Shown: one piece after another, positions 55,880 to 64,000 of the stretch | Position numbering within the stretch: the first letter of the stretch is position 1 | Layout of the letters: the number at the start of each line of letters is the position of its first letter | Assembly: GCF_004216565.1 (NCBI RefSeq) | Contig: NZ_SGWV01000009.1 | Coordinates: 496,001 to 560,000, forward strand | Reading direction: 5' to 3' | DNA length: 64,000 nt | DNA from: Sphaerotilus mobilis | GTDB lineage: Bacteria; Pseudomonadota; Gammaproteobacteria; Burkholderiales; Burkholderiaceae_C | Translations under genes and position numbers: made by a program | Notes under the pieces: model-generated | The model's database searches: none | Seen by the model: only the letters and a program-made list of their open reading frames with translations | Told to the model about the DNA's origin: nothing

Positions 55880-56539
55880 ATGACACACACACGCACGGCC
55901 CTGGCCGTGGCCATGCTGGCCGTGGCCAGCACCGGGGCATCGGCCCAGGCCATCGTCAACGGCGACTTCGACGCCCGTCAGGCCGATCAGGCCACGGCCC
56001 GCTACATGACCACCGACCTCGGTGGCGGCTGGACCACGGTCTTCGGCAACGTCGACCTGGTCGGCCACGGCGGCGACGACGGCAACTCGGCCGAGCTGAA
56101 GGCGCTGATGGGTTCGACCGCCACCAGCGGCCTGGCGGTGGACCTGAACGGCAACACGCCGGCCATGATCACCCAGGTCCTCAACACCATCGCCGGCCAG
56201 CAGTACAGCCTGTCGTTCTCGTATGCGGCCAACCCGGGCACTGACAGCAACGCGACGGCCGGTTTCGCGTTCCAGTTGTCGCCGGTCAAGGGCGGCACCT
56301 TGGGTGCGTCGCTGATCGGCCAGGGCGCCTCGTGGCAGACCTATGCCACCACCTTCGTGGCCACCGGCGCGACGGCGCTGTCCTTCATCTCGACCGCCTA
56401 CGGCACGCCGACGTTTGGCGCCATGGTCGACAACGTCTCGGTTTCCGCCGTTCCGGAACCCAGCGAGTACGCCATGATGATGCTGGGCCTGGGCGTCATC
56501 GGCGCTGCGGCTCGTCGCCGCCAGCGCAAGTCGGCCTGA
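55880..56539 (+). CDS. PEP-CTERM sorting-domain exported protein
   Basis: A 219-residue protein with a signal peptide (about 1-21, ending ASAQA) and a DUF642-like beta-sandwich (IVNGDFDARQADQ, WTTVFGNVDLVGHGGDDGNS). The C-terminus is a textbook PEP-CTERM signal: VPEP, then a hydrophobic segment (YAMMMLGLGVIGAAA), then RRRQRK. Such proteins are processed by an exosortase (EpsH) and go to the cell surface with exopolysaccharide. The exosortase gene is outside this window. The ATG at 55880 is the natural start. Confidence 0.9.
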   Translation: MTHTRTALAVAMLAVASTGASAQAIVNGDFDARQADQATARYMTTDLGGGWTTVFGNVDLVGHGGDDGNSAELKALMGSTATSGLAVDLNGNTPAMITQVLNTIAGQQYSLSFSYAANPGTDSNATAGFAFQLSPVKGGTLGASLIGQGASWQTYATTFVATGATALSFISTAYGTPTFGAMVDNVSVSAVPEPSEYAMMMLGLGVIGAAARRRQRKSA

Positions 56540-56544
56540 TCGGC

Positions 56545-56581
56545 GGCGGGGCCAAGGTCCGACGGGACCGCTGGCCCCGCC
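56545..56581. terminator. Nested terminator hairpin after the PEP-CTERM gene
   Basis: GGCGGGGCCA (56545-56554) pairs with TGGCCCCGCC (56572-56581), and inside it GGTCC (56556-56560) pairs with GGACC (56565-56569). It lies between convergent genes and may serve both. Confidence 0.6.
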
Positions 56582-56606
56582 CGATGCACGGCGCGGGGTT
56601 TGCGCC

Positions 56607-56798
56607 TCAGATCAAGCGACCGACCACCCACGCGATCACCATCAGCAGCACCGTCGAGCCAAACGGGAAGGTCCATTCCCGTCCACGCACCTTGAACTGC
56701 AGGTCGCCCGGCAGGCGGCCCAGGCCGATCTTGCGCAGCCAGCCCTGCAGGCTGTTGAAGATGATGAAAGCGGCAATCAGGGTGATGAGCCAGCGCAT
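56607..56798 (-). CDS. DUF2905 small membrane protein
   Basis: A 63-residue protein. Two hydrophobic segments (MRWLITLIAAFIIFN and PFGSTVLLMVIAWVVG) flank the family signature LRKIGLGRLPGDLQFK. The function is unknown. It is short, but the motif is clear. It is 12 bases downstream of the NDUFAF7-like gene on the same strand, so probably co-transcribed. Confidence 0.85.
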   Translation of the reverse strand: MRWLITLIAAFIIFNSLQGWLRKIGLGRLPGDLQFKVRGREWTFPFGSTVLLMVIAWVVGRLI

Positions 56799-56810
56799 CG
56801 TGGGCCGTCC

Positions 56811-58052
56811 TCAGAGGGTGTGGCTGCGGTCGCCAGCGACGAAGCCGAGCGGGTCGAGCGGGAAGCCGGCGCTGGCCACCGCCAGGACCTTGAACAGTTC
56901 GCCCATCTCATGCTCGGTGATCAGCTTCTGTGCCGCCGCGCGTTCGCGCAGGTCGGCGTCGGCCAGATCGCCGACCAGTCCGCAGTTGATCAGGAAGCGG
57001 GCCTGGCTGGTGTAGCCGAGCACGTCCATGCCGGCGTCCTGCGCCGCCAGCGCGATGGCGCTGAAGTCGACGTGGGCGCTGATGTCCTTGTCGCCGGGCG
57101 CTTCCAGCGGATCGGCGTCGACCCGGTGGGCGCGGTGGCAGACGAGGGTGCCGGCATGGCGTTGCGGGTGATAGAACTCGTGCGCCGGAAAGCCGTAGTC
57201 GATCAGGAAGGCCGCGCCACAGCGCAGCGACGCCGCCAGCGTGCGCATCCAGGCCTCGGCCTGACGCGGCAGTTCGATGACGGTGCCGGGCGGCCAGGGC
57301 ACGTCGTCGACCGGTGGGCGCAGATCGGTGGGCCGGTCGGCCCAGGTCAGCACGGGGGTGCCAGACGCCGCCGAACCCGGCACAAGCGCAACGCCGCGTT
57401 CGAACCAGCCGTGGCCGTCGGCATGCAACAGCACCACCGGGATCGCGTCGAGCAATTCGTTGGCGACGACGACACCGTCGAAGACCGCTGGCAGCTGCGC
57501 CACCCAGCGGACCTTGTGGGCCTGCGTCGGCACATGCTCGGTGAGCGTCAGGCGCTGGCGCTCGCGCAGGGCGCTTGAGAGGTCGACGATGGTGTAGCGC
57601 TTGACCGGCACGCCCTCGTCGGCCAGACCGGCCAGCAGCTGGGCGGCCAGTGCGCCCGAGCCGGCACCAAATTCCCAGACCTCGTGCGGTGTGCCAGCCG
57701 GCAGGGCGCGCAAGGCCTGCGCCACCTGACGGGCCAGTGCGCGGCCGTAGAGGCGGCTCAGTTCGGGGGAGGTGATGAAGTCGCTGCCGCTGTCGGGCAG
57801 GGCACCGAACTGGCGGTCGCCACGGCTGTAGTAGCCCAGGCCGGGGCTGTAGAGGGCCAGCGCCATGTAGCGCTCGAAGCCGATCCAGCCGCCCGCGTCC
57901 TCGATCGCGCTGGCGATGCGCTGCAGCAGCGCGGCCGAGTCGGGCGAGGCCGGCAGACCCGCCAATCCCGTCGCCGGTCTCGGTTGGGGGGTGCTGGCTA
58001 CACTGACGGGCTCGGTGCGGAAGGGGGCGTTCGGGGGGTCTCGCGGGCTCAC
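56811..58052 (-). CDS. NDUFAF7/MidA-like SAM-dependent methyltransferase
   Basis: A 413-residue protein of the DUF185/NDUFAF7 family (mitochondrial arginine methyltransferase that assists complex I assembly). Hallmarks are GWIGFERYMALALYSPGLGYYSRGDRQFG, DFITSPELSRLYGRALARQ, the SAM motif EFGAGSGALAAQLL, and VVANELLDAIPVVL. Bacterial homologues lack a proven substrate. The ATG at 58050-58052 is used; an alternative is a later in-frame start. It is divergent from the SDR gene by 124 bases. Confidence 0.9.
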   Translation of the reverse strand: MSPRDPPNAPFRTEPVSVASTPQPRPATGLAGLPASPDSAALLQRIASAIEDAGGWIGFERYMALALYSPGLGYYSRGDRQFGALPDSGSDFITSPELSRLYGRALARQVAQALRALPAGTPHEVWEFGAGSGALAAQLLAGLADEGVPVKRYTIVDLSSALRERQRLTLTEHVPTQAHKVRWVAQLPAVFDGVVVANELLDAIPVVLLHADGHGWFERGVALVPGSAASGTPVLTWADRPTDLRPPVDDVPWPPGTVIELPRQAEAWMRTLAASLRCGAAFLIDYGFPAHEFYHPQRHAGTLVCHRAHRVDADPLEAPGDKDISAHVDFSAIALAAQDAGMDVLGYTSQARFLINCGLVGDLADADLRERAAAQKLITEHEMGELFKVLAVASAGFPLDPLGFVAGDRSHTL

Positions 58053-58176
58053 CGGGCGATTGTAGGAAGCGGGTCCGAGCCGGCTGCTGCCACCTTCTTT
58101 CGTGACCCTTTGGTGCCTCTTTTGCGCCGGCCTTCTCCCCCGTCCCCCAGCCCTTCACACCCCGCCGATCGCCGCC

Positions 58177-59028
58177 ATGTCGACGTCCGCCCTGCCCTCC
58201 GATGCCCGCCGTCCGCTGACCCTGGTGACCGGCGCCGCTCGCCGCGTCGGCCGGGTCATCGCCCTGACGCTGGCGCGTGCCGGCCATGACATCGCGCTGC
58301 ACCACCGCAGCGCCGCCGGTCGTTCGCGCGACGAGGCCGAGGCGACCGCCGCCGAGCTGCGCGCCCACGGTGCCCGTGTCACGCTGCATGCCGCTGACCT
58401 GGCCGACGAGTCGGCCTGCCGCGCGCTGGTGCCGCAGGTGCTCGCCGCCCAAGGCCGGCCGCTGGACGCGGTCGTCAACAACGCCTCGACCTTCGAATAC
58501 GACGCACCCGACACCTTCAGCCTCGCCAGCCTGGAGCGCCACCTGCGCGCCAACACCGCGCCGGCCATCCTGCTGGCACAGGCGCTGCACGGGCAACTGG
58601 TGGCACGTCGTGCGGCCGGCGAGGTCCATGCGCAGGGCTGCGTCGTCAACCTGCTGGACCAGAAGCTGGCCAATCTCAACCCCGACTACTTCTCCTACAC
58701 CTTGTCCAAGGCCGCCTTGCAGGCCGCCACGCAGATGCAGGCGCTGGCGCTGGCGCCGCTGGTGCGTGTGGTGGGCGTCTCGCCGGGTGTCACGCTGGTG
58801 TCCGGCCCGATGAGCGAGGCCCAGTTCGAGGCCGCCCACCGCCTGACGCCGCTGGGCCGCTCGTCCACGCCCGAGGACATCGCCCGCGCCGTGCGCTATG
58901 CCATCGAGTCGCCGGCCGTCACCGGCTCGACCTTGCTGGTCGACGGCGGCCAGCACCTACTGGGCCAGCCGCGCGACGTGCTCTTCCTGGTGCAGCAAGG
59001 TGGCGACCCCGCCGCCGCACCGACCTGA
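58177..59028 (+). CDS. SDR-family oxidoreductase (pteridine reductase FolM-like)
   Basis: A 283-residue short-chain dehydrogenase. NAD(P) motif TGAARRVGRVIALTLARAG (with Arg residues favouring NADP), the VVNNASTFEYD strand, and YTLSKAALQ as the catalytic YxxxK. The C-terminal half has SPGVTLVSGPMSEAQF, typical of FolM/pteridine reductases. Its position directly before folB supports a folate/pterin role. The frame is open upstream; the ATG at 58177 was chosen as the start of the conserved region. Confidence 0.83.
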   Translation: MSTSALPSDARRPLTLVTGAARRVGRVIALTLARAGHDIALHHRSAAGRSRDEAEATAAELRAHGARVTLHAADLADESACRALVPQVLAAQGRPLDAVVNNASTFEYDAPDTFSLASLERHLRANTAPAILLAQALHGQLVARRAAGEVHAQGCVVNLLDQKLANLNPDYFSYTLSKAALQAATQMQALALAPLVRVVGVSPGVTLVSGPMSEAQFEAAHRLTPLGRSSTPEDIARAVRYAIESPAVTGSTLLVDGGQHLLGQPRDVLFLVQQGGDPAAAPT

Positions 59029-59041
59029 AAGCCCCCGAACC

Positions 59042-59443
59042 ATGATCAGCCAACTCGCCCATCCGTCCTTGATGGACTGCCGCCGCCTCTTCCTGTCCGA
59101 CTACGAGGTGCTCATCAACATCGGCGTGCACGACTTCGAGAAACGCGGCGAGCAGCGTGTGCTGATCAACGTCGACCTCTACGTGCCGCTGGGCGACAGC
59201 ACACCCCAGCACGATGAACTGGACGAGGTGGTCGACTACGACTTCATGCGCCGCAGCATCGCCGGGCGGGTCGCGCAGGGTCACATCCACCTGCAGGAAA
59301 CGCTGGTCGACGATGTGGTGACGCTGATGCTGGCCCACCCCAAGGTGCGCGCGGTGCGTGTGTCGACCCAGAAGCCCGATGTCTACCCCGACTGCCGCGC
59401 CGTCGGCGTCGAGGTGTTCCGCATGAAGACGCCGACGCCATGA
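59042..59443 (+). CDS. folB: Dihydroneopterin aldolase FolB
   Basis: Aldolase/epimerase of folate synthesis. It has 133 residues, slightly over the usual 120. Segments [38 protein letters not shown] and [14 protein letters not shown] are diagnostic; the conserved acidic and Lys residues are retained. The frame is open upstream, but the ATG at 59042 is 14 bases after the SDR stop. Its stop overlaps the ttcA start (ATGA). Confidence 0.9.
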   Translation: MISQLAHPSLMDCRRLFLSDYEVLINIGVHDFEKRGEQRVLINVDLYVPLGDSTPQHDELDEVVDYDFMRRSIAGRVAQGHIHLQETLVDDVVTLMLAHPKVRAVRVSTQKPDVYPDCRAVGVEVFRMKTPTP

Positions 59444-60429
59444 ACACGAGCACCGACACCCCGCTGGCCGACCAGAGGGCGGCCGACAAGAAGGCCGCCT
59501 TCGAGATCAACAAGCTCAGCAAGCGCCTGCACCGCCAGGTCGGCCAGGCGATCACCGACTTCAACATGATCGAGGACGGCGACCGGGTGATGGTCTGCCT
59601 CTCGGGTGGCAAGGACAGCTACGGCCTGCTCGACGTCCTGCTGGGCCTGCAGCAGCGCGCGCCGATCCGGTTCAGCATCGTCGCGGTCAACCTGGACCAG
59701 AAGCAGCCCGGCTTCCCGGCCGACATCCTGCCGGCCTACCTGAAGAGCCGGGGCGTCGAGTTCCACATCGAGAACCAGGACACCTACTCGATCGTCAAGC
59801 GCCTGATCCCCGAGGGCCAGACCATGTGCAGCCTGTGCTCGCGGCTGAGGCGCGGCATCCTGTACCGCGTCGCAGGCGAGCTGGGCGCGACCAAGATCGC
59901 ACTGGGACATCACCGCGACGACTTCCTCGGCACGGTCTTTCTCAACATGTTCTTCGGCGGCAAGCTCAAGGGCATGCCGCCCAAGCTGGTCAGCGACGAC
60001 GGCCGCAACACGGTCATCCGCCCGCTCGCCTATGTGGCCGAAACCGACCTCGAAAGCTGGGCCGAGCACCGCCAGTTCCCGATCATTCCGTGCTCGCTGT
60101 GCGGCAATCAGGAAAACCTGCAGCGTGTGCAGATGAAGAAGATGCTGCGCGAGTGGGACCGCAACTTCCCCGGCCGCATCGACAACCTGCACCGGGCCTT
60201 CTCGCAGCTGGTGCCTTCGCACCTGATGGACCGGAAGCTCTTTCCCTTCGAGACGATCCGACCCACGGGCGTCCCTGACGCGGCCGGCGACAAGGCCTTT
60301 GACGAGGACGATGGCGAGGATGATGGCGACGGCGAGGGCTGCGCCAAGCCGCCGGCCGCCGCTGCGGTCCCCGCTGTTGCCACCATCGCGATGCCGGTGC
60401 CACGCGCCCGGCGCGACGAGCCCGCCTGA
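59440..60429 (+). CDS. ttcA: tRNA 2-thiocytidine(32) synthetase TtcA
   Basis: Thiolates C32 of tRNAs using an iron-sulfur cluster and ATP. It has 329 residues. The P-loop SGGKDS is at residues 55-60, and the cluster cysteines are in CSLC (Cys130/Cys133) and CSLC (Cys218/Cys221). [29 protein letters not shown] is typical. The last 50 residues are an acidic then Ala/Pro-rich extension ([13 protein letters not shown]) not found in shorter homologues. It overlaps folB. Confidence 0.94.
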   Translation: MNTSTDTPLADQRAADKKAAFEINKLSKRLHRQVGQAITDFNMIEDGDRVMVCLSGGKDSYGLLDVLLGLQQRAPIRFSIVAVNLDQKQPGFPADILPAYLKSRGVEFHIENQDTYSIVKRLIPEGQTMCSLCSRLRRGILYRVAGELGATKIALGHHRDDFLGTVFLNMFFGGKLKGMPPKLVSDDGRNTVIRPLAYVAETDLESWAEHRQFPIIPCSLCGNQENLQRVQMKKMLREWDRNFPGRIDNLHRAFSQLVPSHLMDRKLFPFETIRPTGVPDAAGDKAFDEDDGEDDGDGEGCAKPPAAAAVPAVATIAMPVPRARRDEPA

Positions 60430-60443
60430 ACCTGGAGTCCGCC

Positions 60444-61070
60444 ATGGCCACCGCCCCGACCCGCCGCCGTTTTCTGGCCCTGAGCGCCGCGCTGGGTGCG
60501 GCCGGGCTGGTCACGCTGTCGGGCTGTGCCGCCCTCAGCGCCATCCAGGTCACGGTGCGCACCTTTGGCGCCTGGCCGGACGGGCGAGCCCCCGGGCGCT
60601 ACGCCTTCGACCGCCTGCCGTCGCAGGAAGCCGATCTGGCGACCCGCGGTGCATTGGAGTCCGCTGCCTCGGCGGCGCTGGAGCGGGTCGGCTTCACGGC
60701 CGCGCCAGACGCCGACAGCGCCGACGTGCTGGTGCAGTTCGGCGCCCGCCAGGCCCGCCTGATCGAGGCCCCGCCACGGGTGAGCTTCGGCATCGGCATC
60801 GGCATGCCGGTTGGCCGCCACGGCGGCGTCGGCTTCGGCCTGAACAGCTACCCCTGGTATGCCGACCGGGTGCGCGAACTGCGCGAGATGGGCCTGCTGC
60901 TGATCGACCGGCCGAGCCGCAAGGTGCTGGTCGAGATCCAGGCCCGCCACGAGAGCCGCTTTGGCGGCGGTGACGACGTGCTGCAGGCGCTGTTCGATGC
61001 CGCGCTGGACGGCTTCCCCAACCTGCCGGCCGGCGAACGCAGCGTCACGGTCGCGTTGCCGGGGCGCTGA
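60444..61070 (+). CDS. DUF4136 lipoprotein
   Basis: A 208-residue protein. Twin-Arg-like leader (TRRRFLALSAALGAAGLVTLSGC) ending in a lipobox, so it should be a lipoprotein. The DUF4136 pattern follows: GRYAFDRLPSQE, a Ser/Ala-rich helix, ADVLVQFGARQARL and LLIDRPSRKVLVEIQARHES. Function is unknown. It is 15 bases after ttcA and overlaps the DUF6279 gene tail to tail by 26 bases. Confidence 0.85.
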   Translation: MATAPTRRRFLALSAALGAAGLVTLSGCAALSAIQVTVRTFGAWPDGRAPGRYAFDRLPSQEADLATRGALESAASAALERVGFTAAPDADSADVLVQFGARQARLIEAPPRVSFGIGIGMPVGRHGGVGFGLNSYPWYADRVRELREMGLLLIDRPSRKVLVEIQARHESRFGGGDDVLQALFDAALDGFPNLPAGERSVTVALPGR

Positions 61071-61962
61071 GCCCCAACGCGGCGCCGGCCGCCTGCGCCG
61101 GCAGCTGATGGCTGCGCAGGTCGTCGGCCCAGCCCAGCAGGGTCCGGGCGGCTTGTTCACGCTGGGCCGCGCTGGTGCGTGACTGCAGCGCGGCAGCGAA
61201 CTCGCACTGGTTGTCCAGCACCCGATCGCGCTGGGCCCGCGACACCTCCGAGGACGGCTCCACCACCCGGCGCATCCAGGCCCGGACCTTGTCCTGGCGC
61301 TGCGCCGGGCTCAGGTTCTGGCCACCCTGGCCGGCCAAGGCGCTCAGCTCGCCGAGCAGCACCAGCGTGTCGCGCTGGTCGGCCTCGCGCTCGTCCAGCC
61401 AGCGCTGGGCGTCCCAGGGCGAGCGGCGCATCCAGTCGGCGATCCAGTCGCGCTGGCTGCGGTCCAGCCGGCCGTAGAGGCGTTCGGCCCGTTCGACCAC
61501 CCGCTCGACCGAGGCCTCGGCGCGGCGCTTGGCGTCGCCGTCGATCATCTCCTCGCGCCAGTCGGCGTTGACCCGCTCGAAGCGCTCGCGCACCTGGACG
61601 ATCTGTGCCGGCGTCAGCGTGGCGGCGACCTCCGCCATCGGCACCGCCAGGCGCTGCAGGTATCGGTCGCGGCGCTCCTCCAGGCGGTGCCACCAGGCGC
61701 AGGCCTGGGCGGGCGCGATGTCGCCGCGGACCTCGGTGGCGGCCTGCTCCATCAGCATCACCAGATCGGCCATGGGTTCGCGCCGGTGCCAGTCGAACCA
61801 CTGGTCGATGGCAGCTCGCACGCGCGGCGCCTGGGCACTGTCGAAGCCGACATGGCGGTCCAGCCACCAGTAGGTCAGCCAGTTGCCCTGGCCATAGGCC
61901 AGCCGCAGGGCGCTGCAGCCGCTGACCAGCAACGTCAGCGCCATGACCGCGACGAGGGTCAC
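61045..61962 (-). CDS. DUF6279 family lipoprotein
   Basis: A 305-residue protein. GTG start at 61960-61962, signal peptide with lipobox (LTLLVSGCSALRL), then a helix-rich domain with NWLTYWWLDRHVGFDSAQAPRVRAAIDQWFDWHRREPMADLV. This fits DUF6279, of unknown function. The longer frame upstream overlaps glmU and is shadow. It is divergent from glmU. Confidence 0.85.
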   Translation of the reverse strand: MTLVAVMALTLLVSGCSALRLAYGQGNWLTYWWLDRHVGFDSAQAPRVRAAIDQWFDWHRREPMADLVMLMEQAATEVRGDIAPAQACAWWHRLEERRDRYLQRLAVPMAEVAATLTPAQIVQVRERFERVNADWREEMIDGDAKRRAEASVERVVERAERLYGRLDRSQRDWIADWMRRSPWDAQRWLDEREADQRDTLVLLGELSALAGQGGQNLSPAQRQDKVRAWMRRVVEPSSEVSRAQRDRVLDNQCEFAAALQSRTSAAQREQAARTLLGWADDLRSHQLPAQAAGAALGLSAPATRP

Positions 61963-62062
61963 GCGGCGCCCCTTTGCGTGACCCCGCCATCCCCCGGTTG
62001 GGCGCCGGAGCGTCCTGATAATGCGAGATTCGCGGATCGCACCGCAGCAACTGGAAGGACGC

Positions 62063-63463
62063 ATGAGGCTCGAAGTCGTGATCATGGCTGCCGGCAAAGG
62101 CACACGGATGAAGTCGGCGCGCCCGAAGGTGCTGCACCCGCTGGCGGGGCGACCCTTATTGCAGCATGTCCTGGCGATGGGTGCCGGGCTGGGTGCAGAT
62201 CGCCTCATCACCATTACCGGTCACGGCGCCGAGCAGGTCGAGACGGCCATGCGCGCCGCCCTGCCCGAAGCCCCGCTGGCCTTTGTGCGACAGGAGCCGC
62301 AGCTCGGCACCGGCCACGCCGTCCAGCAGGCCGTGCCCGAGCTGGCCGACCACGGCACCACCTTGATCCTCAACGGCGACGTGCCGCTGGTGCGGGCCGA
62401 GACCGCCCGCGCGCTGGTCGCCGCCTGCGCTGGCGAGCGGCTGGCCTTGCTGACCGTCGAGCTGGCCGACCCGAGCGGCTACGGCCGCATCGTGCGCGAC
62501 GTTGATCACCGCGAGCGCGTGCTCGCCATCGTCGAACACAAGGACGCCAGCCCCGCGCAACGCGCCATCAGCGAGGGCTACACCGGCATGATGGCCGTGC
62601 CCACCGCGCACCTGAAGCGCTGGCTGGCCGCGCTGCGCAACGACAACGCGCAAGGTGAGTACTACCTCACCGACATCGTCGCCATGGCCGCCGCCGACGG
62701 CGTGCCGGTGGTCGCGGCGCTCGCCACCAGTGAGACCGAGGTGCTGGGCGTCAACAGCCCCCTGCAGCTGTCCGAACTCGAACGCCGCTTCCAGCGCCAG
62801 CAGGCCGAGGCCCTGATGGAAGCCGGCGTGCGCCTGATGGACCCGGCCCGCTTCGACCTGCGCGGCACGCTCAAGGCCGGCCGCGACGTCGCCATCGACG
62901 TCAACTGCGTCTTCGAAGGCAGCGTCGAACTGGGCGACGAGGTCCAGATCGGCGCCAACTGCGTCATCCGCAACGCCCGCATCGCCGCCGGTGCCGTCAT
63001 CCACCCCTTCACCCACATGGATGGCGAGGCGGCTGGCGTCGAGGTCGGCGCGGGTTCGCTGATCGGGCCCTTCGCGCGGCTGCGTCCGGGCGCCAAGCTG
63101 GGCCGCGAGGTCCACATCGGCAACTTCGTCGAGGTCAAGAACAGCACGCTGGCCGATGGTGCCAAGGCCAACCACCTGGCCTACCTGGGCGACGCCACCG
63201 TGGGCGAGCGCGTCAACTACGGCGCCGGCAGCATCACCGCCAACTACGACGGCGCCAACAAGCACCGCACCACCATCGAGGCCGACGTGCATGTGGGCAG
63301 CAACTGCGTGCTGGTCGCGCCAGTGACGCTGGGTGCGGGCGCGACGATCGGCGGTGGCTCGACCATCACCAAGAACGTCGACGCCGGTGCGCTGGCCATT
63401 GGTCGGGGCAAGCAGGTCGCGCTGGCGGGCTGGAAGCGCCCGGCCAAGCAGAAGAAGGCTTGA
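62063..63463 (+). CDS. glmU: Bifunctional GlmU (GlcNAc-1-P uridyltransferase / GlcN-1-P acetyltransferase)
   Basis: Makes UDP-GlcNAc for peptidoglycan and LPS. A 466-residue protein. Pyrophosphorylase domain (about 1-240) with AAGKGTRMKSARPK (from about residue 9), QLGTGHAV and LILNGDVPLV; then a left-handed beta-helix of hexapeptide repeats with the acetyltransferase segments FVEVKNSTL and NYDGANKHRT. The ATG at 62063 follows GGAAGGAC. The frame is open 14 codons upstream. Essential for growth in most bacteria. Confidence 0.97.
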   Translation: MRLEVVIMAAGKGTRMKSARPKVLHPLAGRPLLQHVLAMGAGLGADRLITITGHGAEQVETAMRAALPEAPLAFVRQEPQLGTGHAVQQAVPELADHGTTLILNGDVPLVRAETARALVAACAGERLALLTVELADPSGYGRIVRDVDHRERVLAIVEHKDASPAQRAISEGYTGMMAVPTAHLKRWLAALRNDNAQGEYYLTDIVAMAAADGVPVVAALATSETEVLGVNSPLQLSELERRFQRQQAEALMEAGVRLMDPARFDLRGTLKAGRDVAIDVNCVFEGSVELGDEVQIGANCVIRNARIAAGAVIHPFTHMDGEAAGVEVGAGSLIGPFARLRPGAKLGREVHIGNFVEVKNSTLADGAKANHLAYLGDATVGERVNYGAGSITANYDGANKHRTTIEADVHVGSNCVLVAPVTLGAGATIGGGSTITKNVDAGALAIGRGKQVALAGWKRPAKQKKA

Positions 63464-63471
63464 GCCGGATC

Positions 63472-64000
63472 GTGCAGCTGGCCGACACCGCCATGACCCT
63501 GGGCATCGATCCCGTCTCCCGCGTCAACCGCGCCACGCCCGCCGAGGCAGCCCGGTCGCGCGGCCAGACCGGCGAACGGCCGCCGGCCGATCCGGCGCAG
63601 CGCCGGGCGGCGGCCCGCCCGCATCCGTCCGAGCCAGTTGCCGAGGTCGACAGCGTCGACACCGGCATCCTGTCCCGGCTGGGCACGGCGCACGACCACG
63701 ACGCGCTGCTGCCCTTCCCGATCGCCTTGCTGATGCCGACCCACTACGCCCGCCTGGGCGTGGCCGAAGGCGCCAGCACGGCCGAGATCGAGGCCGCCTG
63801 GCGGCGTCTGCGTCCGCCCGGCAGCGACGCGGCCAGCCACACCGCCCAGCGCAGCCTGACCTTGCAGGCCCTGCCCTGGCCGCAAGGCGCGGCGCTGGAG
63901 TCTCCGGCGGTGCGCGCCCGCCAGCGTGAGCTGGCCCATGCCGTGCTGGCCGATCCGGTGCGGCGGCAGGTCTATGACCGCTGGCTGGCCGAACACCGCA
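63472..64000 (+). CDS. J-domain-like protein, partial (cut by window edge)
   Basis: An open frame from the GTG at 63472 or the ATG at 63493 continues past the right edge. Residues from about 85 (counting from the ATG) read THYARLGVAEGASTAEIEAAWRRL, and about 65 residues later ELAHAVLADPVRRQVYDRWL, the first and last helices of a J-domain. The middle HPD tripeptide, needed to stimulate DnaK, is not where expected; the text there reads RPPGSD, and the segment is longer than usual. It is thus a probable degenerate J-like protein. The N-terminus is Ala/Arg-rich. The gene starts nine bases after glmU and may be co-transcribed. Confidence 0.5.
   Translation, partial: MQLADTAMTLGIDPVSRVNRATPAEAARSRGQTGERPPADPAQRRAAARPHPSEPVAEVDSVDTGILSRLGTAHDHDALLPFPIALLMPTHYARLGVAEGASTAEIEAAWRRLRPPGSDAASHTAQRSLTLQALPWPQGAALESPAVRARQRELAHAVLADPVRRQVYDRWLAEHR

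Overview
The window is a 64 kb piece of a GC-rich (about 70% by eye) bacterial chromosome. Gene content and order point to the Betaproteobacteria, order Burkholderiales, most likely the Leptothrix/Rubrivivax/Sphaerotilus side. The pointers are rsmB-DUF4390-NtrY/NtrX, an S-adenosylhomocysteine (SAH) riboswitch in front of ahcY-tlyA-metF, minCDE, tandem LpxL-type acyltransferases divergent from metK, a PPi-type phosphofructokinase, a PEP-CTERM protein and a DUF2917/LysR pair. Placement below order level is inference. There are no rRNA genes, insertion sequences, phage genes or CRISPR arrays; one tRNA (Phe) is present. Nearly the whole window is coding, with many 4-base start/stop overlaps that mark operons.

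Layout. 0-10.7 kb: a partial ubiJ on the minus strand, then galE, proA, queC, a LemA protein, an uncharacterised protein, rsmB, a DUF4390 protein and the NtrY/NtrX-like pair. 10.7-15 kb: tRNA-Phe with its terminator, a PAS chemoreceptor, a MazG-like pyrophosphohydrolase, a 2-oxoglutarate oxygenase and a DUF2520 protein. 15-21.9 kb: a multidomain dihaem lipoprotein, minCDE, a CaiB-type CoA transferase and PPi-phosphofructokinase. 22-28.8 kb: two lipid A acyltransferases, metK, a YcaQ-type glycosylase, a membrane protein, a small protein and purT. 29-30.8 kb: a lower-GC two-gene cassette (ABC/OLD-like ATPase plus DUF4276 TOPRIM-like protein). 30.8-37 kb: a four-gene cyclic-di-GMP/two-component operon on the minus strand. 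37-40.6 kb: a ProQ/FinO protein, an intradiol dioxygenase and an MFS transporter. 40.6-45.5 kb: the SAH riboswitch operon, an OmpW protein and 5-formyl-THF cyclo-ligase. 45.6-53.6 kb: a TfoX-like gene overlapping a DUF2917 gene tail to tail, a LysR regulator, a soluble lytic transglycosylase, an NDUFA9-like protein and a second NtrB/NtrC-like pair. 53.7-64 kb: a GST, cca, a PEP-CTERM protein, DUF2905, an NDUFAF7-like methyltransferase, a pteridine-reductase-like SDR, folB, ttcA, two lipoproteins, glmU and a partial J-domain-like gene at the edge.

How the genes fit together. The activated-methyl cycle is well represented: metK makes SAM, ahcY removes SAH under riboswitch control, and metF plus the cyclo-ligase feed folate one-carbon units; purT is a formate-dependent branch of purine synthesis. 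Envelope functions recur (lipid A acylation, glmU, lytic transglycosylase, MinCDE, OmpW, lipoproteins). Signalling is dense: two NtrBC/NtrYX-type pairs, a chemoreceptor, and an operon with an EAL phosphodiesterase, an HDOD protein, a histidine kinase and an HD-GYP phosphodiesterase. The strongest candidate for an accessory, possibly defensive, system is the ATPase-DUF4276 cassette at 28992-30760. Its GC content is visibly lower than that of its neighbours.
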